DNA from: Mucilaginibacter sp. UBA5151
GTDB taxonomy: Bacteria; Bacteroidota; Bacteroidia; Sphingobacteriales; Sphingobacteriaceae
Reading direction: 5' to 3'
Assembly (NCBI GenBank): GCA_002413785.1
Contig: DHXR01000046.1
Span: 49,457-113,456, forward strand
Length of the DNA: 64,000 nt
Below are positions 45,632 through 53,449 of this stretch, in pieces (positions within the stretch are counted from its first letter, which is position 1; each line of letters begins with the position of its first letter). The translations under genes and the position numbers were made by a program. The notes below the pieces were generated by a model. The model saw only the letters and a program-made list of their open reading frames with translations, had not been told where the DNA came from and ran no database searches.

Positions 45632-45964
45632 TTAAATCGCAAGTTCAACAGCCGGGTCCCAAAACAGGTTTTTAAAATCCTGCACCTTGTCATCGATAAC
45701 TTTAATCCCTTCGCTTTCTAATAATTCCGCCATCAGGTTGCCGCCGAAATGAAATTTAGCAGTTAATAAACCCTGCCTGTTTACTACCCTGTGCGCCGGG
45801 ACCGGCGGTATAGCCTTGCCCGATGCCTGCATAGCATAACCCACCATCCGCGAGGAGCCTTTGGTGCCTAGGTAAGCGGCAATTGCACCATAAGAAGTCA
45901 CCCTGCCGGGCGGTATCAGCCGCGCAACTTCGTAAACCCTTTCGAAAAAGTTATCGTCTTTCAT
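45632..45964 (-). CDS. Alkyltransferase-like (ATL) protein lacking the active-site Cys
   Basis: 110-residue MGMT-family DNA-binding domain. The winged-helix recognition part (VTSYGAIAAYLG..GSSRMVGYAM) is normal, but the O6-alkylguanine acceptor motif PCHRV is PAHRV, so alkyl transfer is impossible. ATL proteins instead bind O6-alkylguanine and pass it to nucleotide excision repair (UvrA). ATLs usually have Trp at this site; Ala is less common. It follows trmB by three bases. Confidence 0.85.
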   Translation of the reverse strand: MKDDNFFERVYEVARLIPPGRVTSYGAIAAYLGTKGSSRMVGYAMQASGKAIPPVPAHRVVNRQGLLTAKFHFGGNLMAELLESEGIKVIDDKVQDFKNLFWDPAVELAI

Positions 45965-45967
45965 CGT

Positions 45968-46618
45968 TTACTCAAATGAGAACTTAAGGTAGTTAATGTT
46001 CTTATTTTCTTTCAGGTATTTTTTCTCGTAATAGGTTTTTATCGAAAGCATCTCATCCGCGTGTTCCGAATGGTACAGGTCTTCGGTTTTTATATGGAGA
46101 TTGAGCGAATGCTCTGCAATTTTTTCAACGGTATAAGCGTGCAGCCCGTCATTATCCGTTTTTAAATTGACAAAGCCACCCGGTTTTAAAAGCGGTTTAT
46201 ACTTAGCCAGGAAACGGGGCGAAGTAAGTCTTTTCTTTTCACGGCTTACCTGGGGCTGCGGGTCGGGGAAGGTTATCCATATTTCATCCACCTCGCCCGG
46301 CGCGAAATAATCCAAAAGGGTTTCAATTTGTATGCGCAAAAAACCAACGTTGTTTACACCGTCTTCCAGCGCTGTTTTGGCGCCCCGCCATATCCGGTTC
46401 CCTTTGTAATCAATCCCAATAAAATTTTTATCCGGGAACAGCCTGGCCAGGTTAACGGTGTATTCGCCTTTACCGCAGGCAAGTTCCAATACCACCGGAT
46501 TATTGTTTTTAAAAAAGCCGTTATTCCATTGGCCTTTAAACGGCTGGCCGGCATCCAATTGCAAAACGTTACTGAACGTGCTTACTTCGGCAAAACGTTT
46601 TAATTTATCTTTTCCCAC
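45968..46618 (-). CDS. trmB: tRNA (guanine-N7-)-methyltransferase
   Basis: 216-residue SAM-dependent enzyme making m7G46 in tRNA. Motifs: SAM-binding LELACGKGEYTVNLA, WITFPDPQPQ, and the C-terminal tail VEKIAEHSLN region. Length fits. Upstream of the alkyltransferase-like gene (3-base gap), so the pair is co-transcribed. Confidence 0.93.
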   Translation of the reverse strand: MGKDKLKRFAEVSTFSNVLQLDAGQPFKGQWNNGFFKNNNPVVLELACGKGEYTVNLARLFPDKNFIGIDYKGNRIWRGAKTALEDGVNNVGFLRIQIETLLDYFAPGEVDEIWITFPDPQPQVSREKKRLTSPRFLAKYKPLLKPGGFVNLKTDNDGLHAYTVEKIAEHSLNLHIKTEDLYHSEHADEMLSIKTYYEKKYLKENKNINYLKFSFE

Positions 46619-46939
46619 TTAAAAAATTTAAAGCGCAAAAATAGGGTTTTTCCTATTACCTCCTATCAGGCTGAAATTTAGGCGCAACTTTAAAGGTTTG
46701 TAACAAATGCATAATGAAACACCCTTAGTGTATTGAATATATGAATGTTTAATAACTTAGGGCATGTAAGGAAATAAAGGTTGCTTTAATCCGGTGCTTG
46801 TTTTTATTGCGCCTATCAATTGGACAATTGTTTCATAATCTACCAGCGGGTGCCCTTTCCAATTCATTGACTGCCGAAACATCAAAGCTTTAATATAGAC
46901 TGCTATCCCGGTTCACACAAAATACCCTAAATTTGCCCC
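46619..46939. promoter_or_regulatory. Divergent gap; -7 box abutting the GNAT start
   Basis: No gene. TAAATTTG at 46928-46935 is an exact -7 box whose end lies five bases before the GTG at 46940. No good -33 was found. Confidence 0.5.
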
Positions 46940-47473
46940 GTGAATATTATCGTCCAAACACCCCGCCTCATCATCCGTGAATTTGTTCCTGAAGAAGAAA
47001 TATTGCTGCTTGAACTGTACCGGGATGAAAGGGTAACTCAATACGTTAACAAACGAAGCGATGAAGATGTGAAGAAACAATTCGCCGAAGCCCTTAGCCA
47101 ATGGCAGGACGGTACCGGCTTTGGGCGTTGGGGCGTTTTTAACCCGGATGACAATGATTTTATAGGGGTTTGCATCCTGAAACCTGCCGACTCAGACCCA
47201 ACCCGCATTGAGTTGGGTTATGTGCTGACTGCAAAATACTGGGGAAAGGGGCTTGCAACCGAACTTTCGCGGGCATTAATTTTTTATGGTTTTGAGGACA
47301 AGGGGGTCACTGAAATATGCGCCTGTACAAACCCTGAAAACATCGCTTCGCAAAATGTGCTGCTAAAAGCAGGTTTGCAAAGGAATGGAAATATTTTTTG
47401 GCACGGGGCGGATTTAACATTTTTCAGGATAGAAAATGCCTCACCTAAATCCTCTCCAAAGGAGAGGACTTGA
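46940..47473 (+). CDS. GNAT family N-acetyltransferase (RimJ/L-like)
   Basis: 177-residue GNAT with the RimJ/RimL/DUF-type pattern: TPRLIIREF at the start, GRWGVF, the acetyl-CoA motif ELGYVLTAKYWGKGLATELSRALI, and TNPENIASQNVLLKAG. GTG start at 46940, possibly leaderless. The last 13 residues (ASPKSSPKERT region) are encoded by a REP-like repeat at 47438-47467, which also provides the stop; the native end is probably the preceding FFRIEN. Substrate unknown. Confidence 0.85.
   Translation: MNIIVQTPRLIIREFVPEEEILLLELYRDERVTQYVNKRSDEDVKKQFAEALSQWQDGTGFGRWGVFNPDDNDFIGVCILKPADSDPTRIELGYVLTAKYWGKGLATELSRALIFYGFEDKGVTEICACTNPENIASQNVLLKAGLQRNGNIFWHGADLTFFRIENASPKSSPKERT
47438..47467. repeat. REP-like palindrome forming the 3' end of the acetyltransferase gene
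   Basis: GCCTCACC (47438-47445) and CCTCTCCaAAGGAGAGG (47451-47467). The same core is in the REP-like element at 58365-58449. Confidence 0.75.
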
Positions 47474-47484
47474 AGAAATCAAGC

Positions 47485-47919
47485 TTAGATGAGACTTTTA
47501 ATTATCTCCCTGCAGCCCTCCTCAATCATTTTAAACACCGGTTCAAACTGTGCATCGTCAAAGTAAGGGTCGGGAACAATTTTGTCGCCCAATAATAGTT
47601 TCACTTTCCCGGTATCAGCTTCATGACGCGCCATAGCCAGTATATCGCTGAGATTGTTTCTGTCCATCACAAAAATGACGTCAAATACATCAAAATCGCT
47701 GATCCTGAACAGGCGGCACACCTGACCGCTGATATCAATGCCATGTTTACGGGCAGTATTTGTTGAGCGTCTGTCGGGGCCCTGGCCAACATGCCAGTCG
47801 CCGGTGCCCGCGGAGTCAACCTGCCAGTTGAGGTTGTTTTCTTTTGCCAGGTGCTGCATAACACCCTCCGCCAGCGGCGAACGGCAGATATTGCCCAGGC
47901 ATACCATTAGGATTTTCAT
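47485..47919 (-). CDS. Low molecular weight protein-tyrosine-phosphatase
   Basis: 144-residue LMW-PTP. Catalytic P-loop CLGNICRSPLAEG (Cys7-x5-Arg) at the N-terminus and the general-acid motif VPDPYFDD at the C-terminal end are both intact. No kinase or exopolysaccharide genes are adjacent, so the regulated substrate is unknown. Confidence 0.92.
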   Translation of the reverse strand: MKILMVCLGNICRSPLAEGVMQHLAKENNLNWQVDSAGTGDWHVGQGPDRRSTNTARKHGIDISGQVCRLFRISDFDVFDVIFVMDRNNLSDILAMARHEADTGKVKLLLGDKIVPDPYFDDAQFEPVFKMIEEGCREIIKSLI

Positions 47920-48062
47920 TTAGGTTGTAATATGTTGTAAATGTTGTAAGGGTTGTAATAGGTTATAAATATTTTGATAAGTTGAAAAAACAAGGTGGGT
48001 TGTCCTTGTTACAAATTCCATAGTGGTAAAAACAATTCCAACCACTACAACCCTTACAACCA
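47920..48062. repeat. Word-repeat hairpin between phosphatase and S1/P1 nuclease genes
   Basis: Words gttgtaaatgttgtaagggttgtaa. A 15-bp perfect stem pairs 47943-47957 with 48046-48060 across an 88-base loop. Confidence 0.75.
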
Positions 48063-48857
48063 CTATCCAAACAATTGATTCAGCACCCCTGCCAGCCGTA
48101 CCCCGGCTTTCAGCAGTTGCTGGTTAACAATATCAATATGGGTGAAATTATATTTAAAATTCAGGGTGTCGCCGGGTTTTATTTCGGTGTACAGTTTTTC
48201 TGCGATCTGGTTCGATTCAAACAGCCACTGACTGATGGGGGCTTTTTGCCATTGGCTGCGTTGCGCCCAGGTGCTATGGTTTATTGCTGTCGCATACTCG
48301 GTATAGCTTAATTGCTGAAAATCTATCAGCTGTGTGTCCCAAACCGAGTGCAGGTTGGTTGGATTGCTAAACCAGTTTACCTTAAAATCGTTGCCGCCTT
48401 TGTCATCTGCATGTGCGGTATGCATAGGCTGGTGTACATCTTCAATAATATGGATCAGCATGCGTAGGTAAAGCAGCTTGTTTTCCTTGCTCAAATCTTT
48501 CTTTTTTAACCCGCTGATCAGGAATTGGAGTTTGGTATAAGCATCCACATTGTTGTCGTGGTTTAAGTATTCTACCATTTCGGGATAGGTATAAACCTTA
48601 TCAAAATCGATATAATGCCATGGCGATAAATAATTATACGCAGGATCTGATTTTATAAAATCGGCCCAGTTGCTGGCCCTGGCCAGCGATTCGTTACCTA
48701 AAATGGCAGCAATTGCCTGGCGTGCTTTTGGGGTTAAGTAACTGTAAGCAATTTGCCCGGCAATACGGTGCCCCTGGGTGCCCCAGGCGATAGATTGCAA
48801 GGGCACATAAATTACCGCAATGACCAGGAACAGTTTTTTTAAGAAAATGTGCTTCAT
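48063..48857 (-). CDS. S1/P1 nuclease family protein
   Basis: 264-residue exported zinc nuclease. After a signal peptide (LVIAVIYVPLQSIA), the mature N-terminal Trp begins WGTQGHRIAGQIAY, the classic zinc-ligand Trp1/His6; further ligands lie in NWADFIKSDPAYNYLSPWHYIDF, RMLIHIIEDVHQPMH and HSVWDTQLID. It cleaves single-stranded nucleic acids or 3' nucleotides outside the cytoplasm. The lipoprotein gene ends one base upstream, so they are one unit. Confidence 0.9.
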   Translation of the reverse strand: MKHIFLKKLFLVIAVIYVPLQSIAWGTQGHRIAGQIAYSYLTPKARQAIAAILGNESLARASNWADFIKSDPAYNYLSPWHYIDFDKVYTYPEMVEYLNHDNNVDAYTKLQFLISGLKKKDLSKENKLLYLRMLIHIIEDVHQPMHTAHADDKGGNDFKVNWFSNPTNLHSVWDTQLIDFQQLSYTEYATAINHSTWAQRSQWQKAPISQWLFESNQIAEKLYTEIKPGDTLNFKYNFTHIDIVNQQLLKAGVRLAGVLNQLFG

Positions 48858-48858
48858 A

Positions 48859-49425
48859 CTACAATGGTTTTGGATGACAGGAATTTCTTTTTATAAGATG
48901 GGCGTTTATTGGGATTACATTTGTTGTGCCGGTAAATTGTACCAAAGAATCTGATTTTTTGCCGACCTTGAAAAATTCTTCATAATCGCCGGAGCGGAAA
49001 CAGCCTTTATCATCTTTTACCGTGAAATCGGGATTGCAAAACTGGCCTTTCAGATGCAGGGTATCATGCTTTTGCTGATAGGTGCCCCTGCAATATTCTG
49101 TCCAGTGACCTGATTTCATACAAGTGTCGGCCCCGGCATTCACTTTGCTGAAGGAATTGATCGAAACATAAAAAGAATCACAGCTAAATTTAAGATGATA
49201 TAGCGAATAGGTCAGCAATAGCTTTTGATTTTGAATGGAATCCTGCTGCCATTCGCCCTGCAGATAACCTTCGCCGGGTGTTTGCATATTTGGGTTGAAT
49301 TTGCAGCCAAAGCAGAAAGCAAAAAGGTAAAAGGCGAAAGCAGAAAGGTAAATGGTAAAAGGTAAAAGGCGAAAGCCGGGAGAAAGGTTGAAAGCTGAAA
49401 AGCGAAAGCTGAAAGGTTTTTGCAT
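48859..49425 (-). CDS. Lipoprotein of a Bacteroidota-specific family with a repeat-derived signal peptide
   Basis: 188 residues. Mature part from the Cys of AFCFGCKFN has a pattern found beside Bacteroidota fumC genes and sometimes mislabelled fumarate hydratase: GEWQQDSI, KLLLTYSLYHLKFSCDSFYV, GADTCMKSGHWTEYCRGTY, DTLHLKGQFCN, GCFRSGDYEEFFKV, and VIPINAHLIKR. Six or more Cys suggest disulfides. The signal peptide (residues 1-40) is encoded by a string of near-identical repeat words (cgaaagc/aaaggt), see findings. fumC lies 470 bases upstream. Function unknown. Confidence 0.65.
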   Translation of the reverse strand: MQKPFSFRFSAFNLSPGFRLLPFTIYLSAFAFYLFAFCFGCKFNPNMQTPGEGYLQGEWQQDSIQNQKLLLTYSLYHLKFSCDSFYVSINSFSKVNAGADTCMKSGHWTEYCRGTYQQKHDTLHLKGQFCNPDFTVKDDKGCFRSGDYEEFFKVGKKSDSLVQFTGTTNVIPINAHLIKRNSCHPKPL

Positions 49426-49430
49426 GATGT
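49313..49430. repeat. Low-complexity word repeat within a gene start
   Basis: Purine-rich words (aaaggtaaa, aggcgaaagc, ttgaaagctgaaaagcgaaag) cover the codons of the signal peptide of the lipoprotein at 48859-49425. Only one arm is seen; no matching inverse arm was found. Confidence 0.6.
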
Positions 49431-49480
49431 TTTAAAAGCCCCACTCCTTTGGAGAGTAATGTCACTAAATTAAGTTATTT

Positions 49481-49711
49481 AAACGTGTTTAGCGATTGAA
49501 ATTTCCAACAATTAAAATTACAATCAACTGAAAATATGCGGGTTGCGTCAACTCCCCTCTTGAGAGGGGGTGCGCCCGGATGTGTTGTGGCGGGGGTGTG
49601 TTAGCCGATATGGTCATTAACACACCCCTCCACCCCTCTCAAGAGGGGAACCGCACAGGCCTGGCTATAAATCGCACCTCGTTCATTATTTTTCAATCGC
49701 TAAACACGTTT
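49481..49711. mobile_element. MITE-like element, copy 1
   Basis: 231 bases bounded by 21-bp perfect inverted ends (AAACGTGTTTAGCGATTGAAA at 49481-49501 and its reverse complement at 49691-49711). The centre is a long palindrome with CCCCTCTTGAGAGGGG hairpins and GTGTGTTAGCC/GGTCATTAACACACC arms. No coding capacity. A second, inverted copy with decayed ends is at 58029-58258. No target duplication could be resolved. Confidence 0.8.
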
Positions 49712-49716
49712 ATTTA

Positions 49717-49811
49717 ATGTCGAATATAGAATACTGAATACTGAATATCGAATGATGAAGTGAAAAATTCGATATTGGACATTCGAAATTCATTATTCGA
49801 TATTAATTCGC
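49717..49811. repeat. Word-repeat inverted element
   Basis: Words gaatactgaatactgaatatcgaat on the left (49722-49755) and ttcgatattggacattcgaaattc on the right (49768-49808), imperfect reverse complements. Confidence 0.6.
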
Positions 49812-49837
49812 CGGGTATTTTTGTTTTAAGTTAGCCC

Positions 49838-49885
49838 CCTCTCCTTTGGTCCGAAGGACTCCGGACTCCTTCGGAGAGAGGGGTT
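49838..49885. repeat. REP-like palindrome downstream of fumC
   Basis: CCCCTCTCCTTTGGTCCG-aaggact-CCGGACTCC-ttcGGAGAGAGGGG: a nested, imperfect palindrome sharing CTCTCCTTTGG with the element at 58365-58449. Confidence 0.6.
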
Positions 49886-49895
49886 GGCGAAAGCC

Positions 49896-51293
49896 TTATT
49901 TTAAACTTCCGATCATATCTTCGGGGCGTACCCATTGGTCAAACTGCTCGTTGGTAAGCAAGCCTAAACCTAATGCCGCTTCGCGTAATGAAAGGTTTTC
50001 TTTCAATGCTTTTTTGGCGATTTTGGCAGCATTTTCGTACCCGATATGCGGGTTTAACGCGGTAACAAGCATGAGAGAGTTTTCCAGGTGCTTTTTAATG
50101 CCGGCATAGTTTGGCTCGATACCCACGGCGCAATGATCATTAAACGAGCTACAGGCATCGCCGATTAAACGGGCCGACTGCAAAAAGTTGGCCGCCATCA
50201 CCGGTTTAAAGACGTTCAGCTCGTAATGACCGTTGGAGCCGCCGATAGAAATGGCCACATCATTACCCATTACCTGGGCTGCTACCATGGTAACGGCTTC
50301 GTTTTGGGTAGGGTTTACCTTGCCCGGCATAATGGATGATCCCGGTTCATTATCGGGGAGATGGATCTCGCCAATCCCCGAACGCGGCCCGGAAGCCAGC
50401 ATGCGGATATCGTTTGCTATTTTCATTAAGGATACCGCAATTTGTTTTAATGCGCCATGGGTTTCAACAATAGCATCGTGCGCGGCAAGAGCTTCAAACT
50501 TATTATCAGCGGTGCGGAAAGGCAGGCCGGTAAATTGAGCAATATATCCGGCTACTTTCACATCATAACCTTTTGGGGTATTGATGCCGGTGCCAACAGC
50601 GGTACCGCCAAGTGCAAGCTCCGAAAGATGATCTAATGTGTTTTTTAATGCTTTTAAACCATGATCAAGCTGCGATACATAGCCCGAAAATTCCTGGCCC
50701 AAAGTAAGCGGTGTGGCATCCATCAGGTGGGTACGACCGATTTTTACGACATCCTTAAATGCTTCAACTTTTGCTTTTAGCGTATCACGCAATTTCTCGA
50801 CACCCGGTATGGTCACATCATTTACCATTTTATAGGCGGCAATGTGCATAGCAGTAGGGTAGGTGTCGTTAGATGATTGTGATTTATTTACATCATCATT
50901 AGGGTGGATAAAAGTTTTACCCTCGCCCAGTTTGTTTCCCTGTAATACATGGGCGCGGTTAGCCACCACCTCGTTCACATTCATGTTTGATTGCGTGCCC
51001 GAGCCTGTTTGCCATATCACCAGCGGGAACTCGCTTGATAATTTGCCTTCAAGAATCTCGTCGCAAACCTGTGCAATCTGGTCGCGTTTTTCGGCAGGCA
51101 GAGCGCCACAATCCGTATTGGTATAAGCAGCGGCTTTTTTAAGGTAAGCAAATGCGGCAATAATTTCCTTTGGCATTGAAGCCGCGGGGCCAATTTTAAA
51201 GTTATTGCGTGAACGTTCTGTTTGGGCTCCCCAGTATTTATCGGCTGGTACCTGTACCTCGCCCATGGTATCGTGTTCGGTTCTGAAACTCAT
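49896..51293 (-). CDS. fumC: Fumarate hydratase class II
   Basis: 465-residue fumarase of the TCA cycle, interconverting fumarate and L-malate. It has TGSGTQSNMNVNEV near residue 95, HPNDDVNKSQSSND, and the superfamily signature GSSIMPGKVNPTQ with the flexible catalytic Ser. Met at 51293 (MSFRTEHDTMG) is the standard start; nine further codons upstream are open but unlikely. A -7-like TAAATTGC precedes it. It is monocistronic. Confidence 0.96.
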   Translation of the reverse strand: MSFRTEHDTMGEVQVPADKYWGAQTERSRNNFKIGPAASMPKEIIAAFAYLKKAAAYTNTDCGALPAEKRDQIAQVCDEILEGKLSSEFPLVIWQTGSGTQSNMNVNEVVANRAHVLQGNKLGEGKTFIHPNDDVNKSQSSNDTYPTAMHIAAYKMVNDVTIPGVEKLRDTLKAKVEAFKDVVKIGRTHLMDATPLTLGQEFSGYVSQLDHGLKALKNTLDHLSELALGGTAVGTGINTPKGYDVKVAGYIAQFTGLPFRTADNKFEALAAHDAIVETHGALKQIAVSLMKIANDIRMLASGPRSGIGEIHLPDNEPGSSIMPGKVNPTQNEAVTMVAAQVMGNDVAISIGGSNGHYELNVFKPVMAANFLQSARLIGDACSSFNDHCAVGIEPNYAGIKKHLENSLMLVTALNPHIGYENAAKIAKKALKENLSLREAALGLGLLTNEQFDQWVRPEDMIGSLK

Positions 51294-51775
51294 GGTATTT
51301 GTGTTTTTTTGACGGCGCAATTTAGGGTTTTAGTGCGAAGACGGAAAGTAGGAAAGACGGAAAGATTGTTGTTTGGAATGATACTTAACAAAAGGCTACA
51401 TACAGGTATAGATGTCCTATCGGTACGGTTCGTTACCTGTCACGGGAGCACGAGTGCAACACCTCTTTTGGCCTGCGCGGCACACTCGCGCTTGAGGCGC
51501 CGATGGGCTATAACCAGCATGTGTACCGATGGGCTATACCCATCGTTGACATATTACGCCCTTTCAGGGCTGTAAATTGGCATTTTGCCAGCCCTGAAAG
51601 GGCGTAATATGTCTGCACAGGGCAAAAGCCCTGTGAAAAAAATAACAATCCTATCTATAGCCCTGAAAGGGTGTAATATCGAATAGCCAGCATGATTTGA
51701 TCATCGCGCGTTCAGGCCAAAGGTAGCAACATCGGAGAATTCGCTGATATAGACCACCTGAATCCCATGGATACC
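51294..51775. other. Gap between fumC and the restriction-modification genes
   Basis: Its middle and right part is the REP-like element at 51527-51635 plus a partial third copy (agccctgaaagggtgtaatatcg, 51659-51681). The left part holds the fumC upstream region. No gene seen. Confidence 0.5.
51527..51635. repeat. Three-hairpin REP-like element, copy 2 (inverted)
   Basis: CGATGGG-ctata-CCCATCG (51527-51545); a 25-bp perfect stem pairing 51548-51572 with 51589-51613; CACAGGGC-aaaa-GCCCTGTG (51616-51635). This is the reverse order of the element at 1467-1569. Confidence 0.8.
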
Positions 51776-53449
51776 CTAATTTACCCAAGCTGGAATTGAG
51801 TCATTGATTTGTTGAAACCAAATTACCTCATCATCAACGGATTGATTGTTCGTTATCATCAAATCCAAATACGTTTTCAAAATTCCGGGATGATTGAATC
51901 TGCTATTTTTTGCAATGGTGATAAAAGCAATGAATTGATCTAAGCTCATGGGAACTATTCTTGTTTTTCCACCGTAAGCCTTTGTATTAAATCTGTTTAG
52001 ATTGAAAAAGTGCGCTAACGCCCCTTCACTAATTCGAGGTGCTACAAATAGACAGTATACAGGAACTGTAGACCCATGTTGTATTTTTCCGAAATGGCGG
52101 GCAACAGGTTCGCCTTCCATTTCATATTGTTTGTTGCCGCTTGACATTGTAACTTCGACAATAACCTTAAATCCTTCATATTCTATTTCAATATCGGGGA
52201 TATTTCCAAGCGCTGTATTTAATGGAACACCATCTAAATCTATTGAAAAATTTCCTTTAACCTCCTTGGCATAATTCATCATAACCAACGCTCTCCATAT
52301 ATTCCATTCTAAATAAAGCGGAGGGTCCGGAACTTCTTTCTTCTTAATTTTATCAAAAATATTAATTACATCGTCATACTCTTTGTAGTTTTTCAAGGAG
52401 ACTTCTGTTTCATGAATAGCAACAGAAATCATTTTCTTTTCCGTTGTTTCTAACAAATCTTTGAGAAAATCAATAGTCGCACTTGGGTCAAACTTTACAG
52501 ATAACTTCGTAAGTTCACTTTCAAGATATTTTCTATCATCGGTAAGTAACAACAAAGATGATGGACTAAAAAGATATTTTTTAAAATCTTCTTCAGACCT
52601 ATAATCCGTTGCACTTCTTTCAACGTTTTTAAGGATATAATCCACTTCGGTAATTCGTGAAGGTGCTACTATCATCCTGAAAGTTTTCTTATCAAATGTG
52701 ACAAGTTGCGTTGCTCTTAAGTAGCGGATAAAAGCATCTGCGTAATCAACATGATTGCTTCTTTTAGTCTTGATAAATTTTGCAAGAGAAGCCTCTCCAC
52801 TTTCGCGAGTTTTTATATTATTAGCTTCAATTTCTTTGGCGTAGATTTTTAGAATTTCATCTGTGAATCTCTCTTCAATGAATACTTTTCTATTTCCCTT
52901 ATTTGCTTTCGCAGCTTCACGAAATTTTTTAATAGCTACAACAACGGAATCAAATTTATTGAAATGGGTCGTTTGCACAAAGAATATAGCAATTTCCGTT
53001 TTTGACAAACTACCTAATTCCTTCGTGAGTCTTAATAATTCGAGATATGGTCGCACATTAAAACCTCTATCGGGCGCAATTTTATGATATGGAGACGGTA
53101 ATTGAAATTTAAAAAGCTGCTTAGCAATAACGTCGTGCGTCCTTATTTGACTCAATAATTTTTCGCCTACTTCAGTAAGTTTTATATGAGGTTTTAAATC
53201 TACAAACCCCAAAGCCTTAGGTGCTCTTGTAATCCTGTCTCTGGCAGCAAGAGCTACATTTTCAGGCATTTTGTCCCCTTCGTAGAATTCGGACTTATAC
53301 AACTCATGAAAGAAAGCAATTTGAGTTTCCGTATCCCAATCGTGGCCAGAAAAAGAATTTACAAGAACATAAATTTCTGGAATAATTTTTTCTATCGTCC
53401 GTGGTGAAGTAAATGCAAATACGGTTCTGGTTTTGCTAAGATTTGCCAT
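51776..53449 (-). CDS. AlwI-family type II restriction endonuclease
   Basis: 557 residues resembling the AlwI restriction endonuclease family. Seen: N-terminal SKTRTVFAFTSPRTIEKIIPEI, a long helical middle, and a C-terminal PD-(D/E)XK-like region: LEWNIWRALVMMNY, GNIPDIEIEYEGFKVIVEVTMSS with Asp and Glu-Val-Thr. Known family members cut at or near GGATC, an asymmetric site. It overlaps the methyltransferase by 14 bases, the usual coupling of an R-M pair, methylase first. The two genes are noticeably AT-richer than their neighbours, suggesting transfer. Specificity is inferred from family only. Confidence 0.8.
   Translation of the reverse strand: MANLSKTRTVFAFTSPRTIEKIIPEIYVLVNSFSGHDWDTETQIAFFHELYKSEFYEGDKMPENVALAARDRITRAPKALGFVDLKPHIKLTEVGEKLLSQIRTHDVIAKQLFKFQLPSPYHKIAPDRGFNVRPYLELLRLTKELGSLSKTEIAIFFVQTTHFNKFDSVVVAIKKFREAAKANKGNRKVFIEERFTDEILKIYAKEIEANNIKTRESGEASLAKFIKTKRSNHVDYADAFIRYLRATQLVTFDKKTFRMIVAPSRITEVDYILKNVERSATDYRSEEDFKKYLFSPSSLLLLTDDRKYLESELTKLSVKFDPSATIDFLKDLLETTEKKMISVAIHETEVSLKNYKEYDDVINIFDKIKKKEVPDPPLYLEWNIWRALVMMNYAKEVKGNFSIDLDGVPLNTALGNIPDIEIEYEGFKVIVEVTMSSGNKQYEMEGEPVARHFGKIQHGSTVPVYCLFVAPRISEGALAHFFNLNRFNTKAYGGKTRIVPMSLDQFIAFITIAKNSRFNHPGILKTYLDLMITNNQSVDDEVIWFQQINDSIPAWVN

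Noticed and set aside
51294..51320. Longer fumC N-terminus
   Set aside because: Standard FumC begins MSFRTEHD; the extra nine codons have no support.
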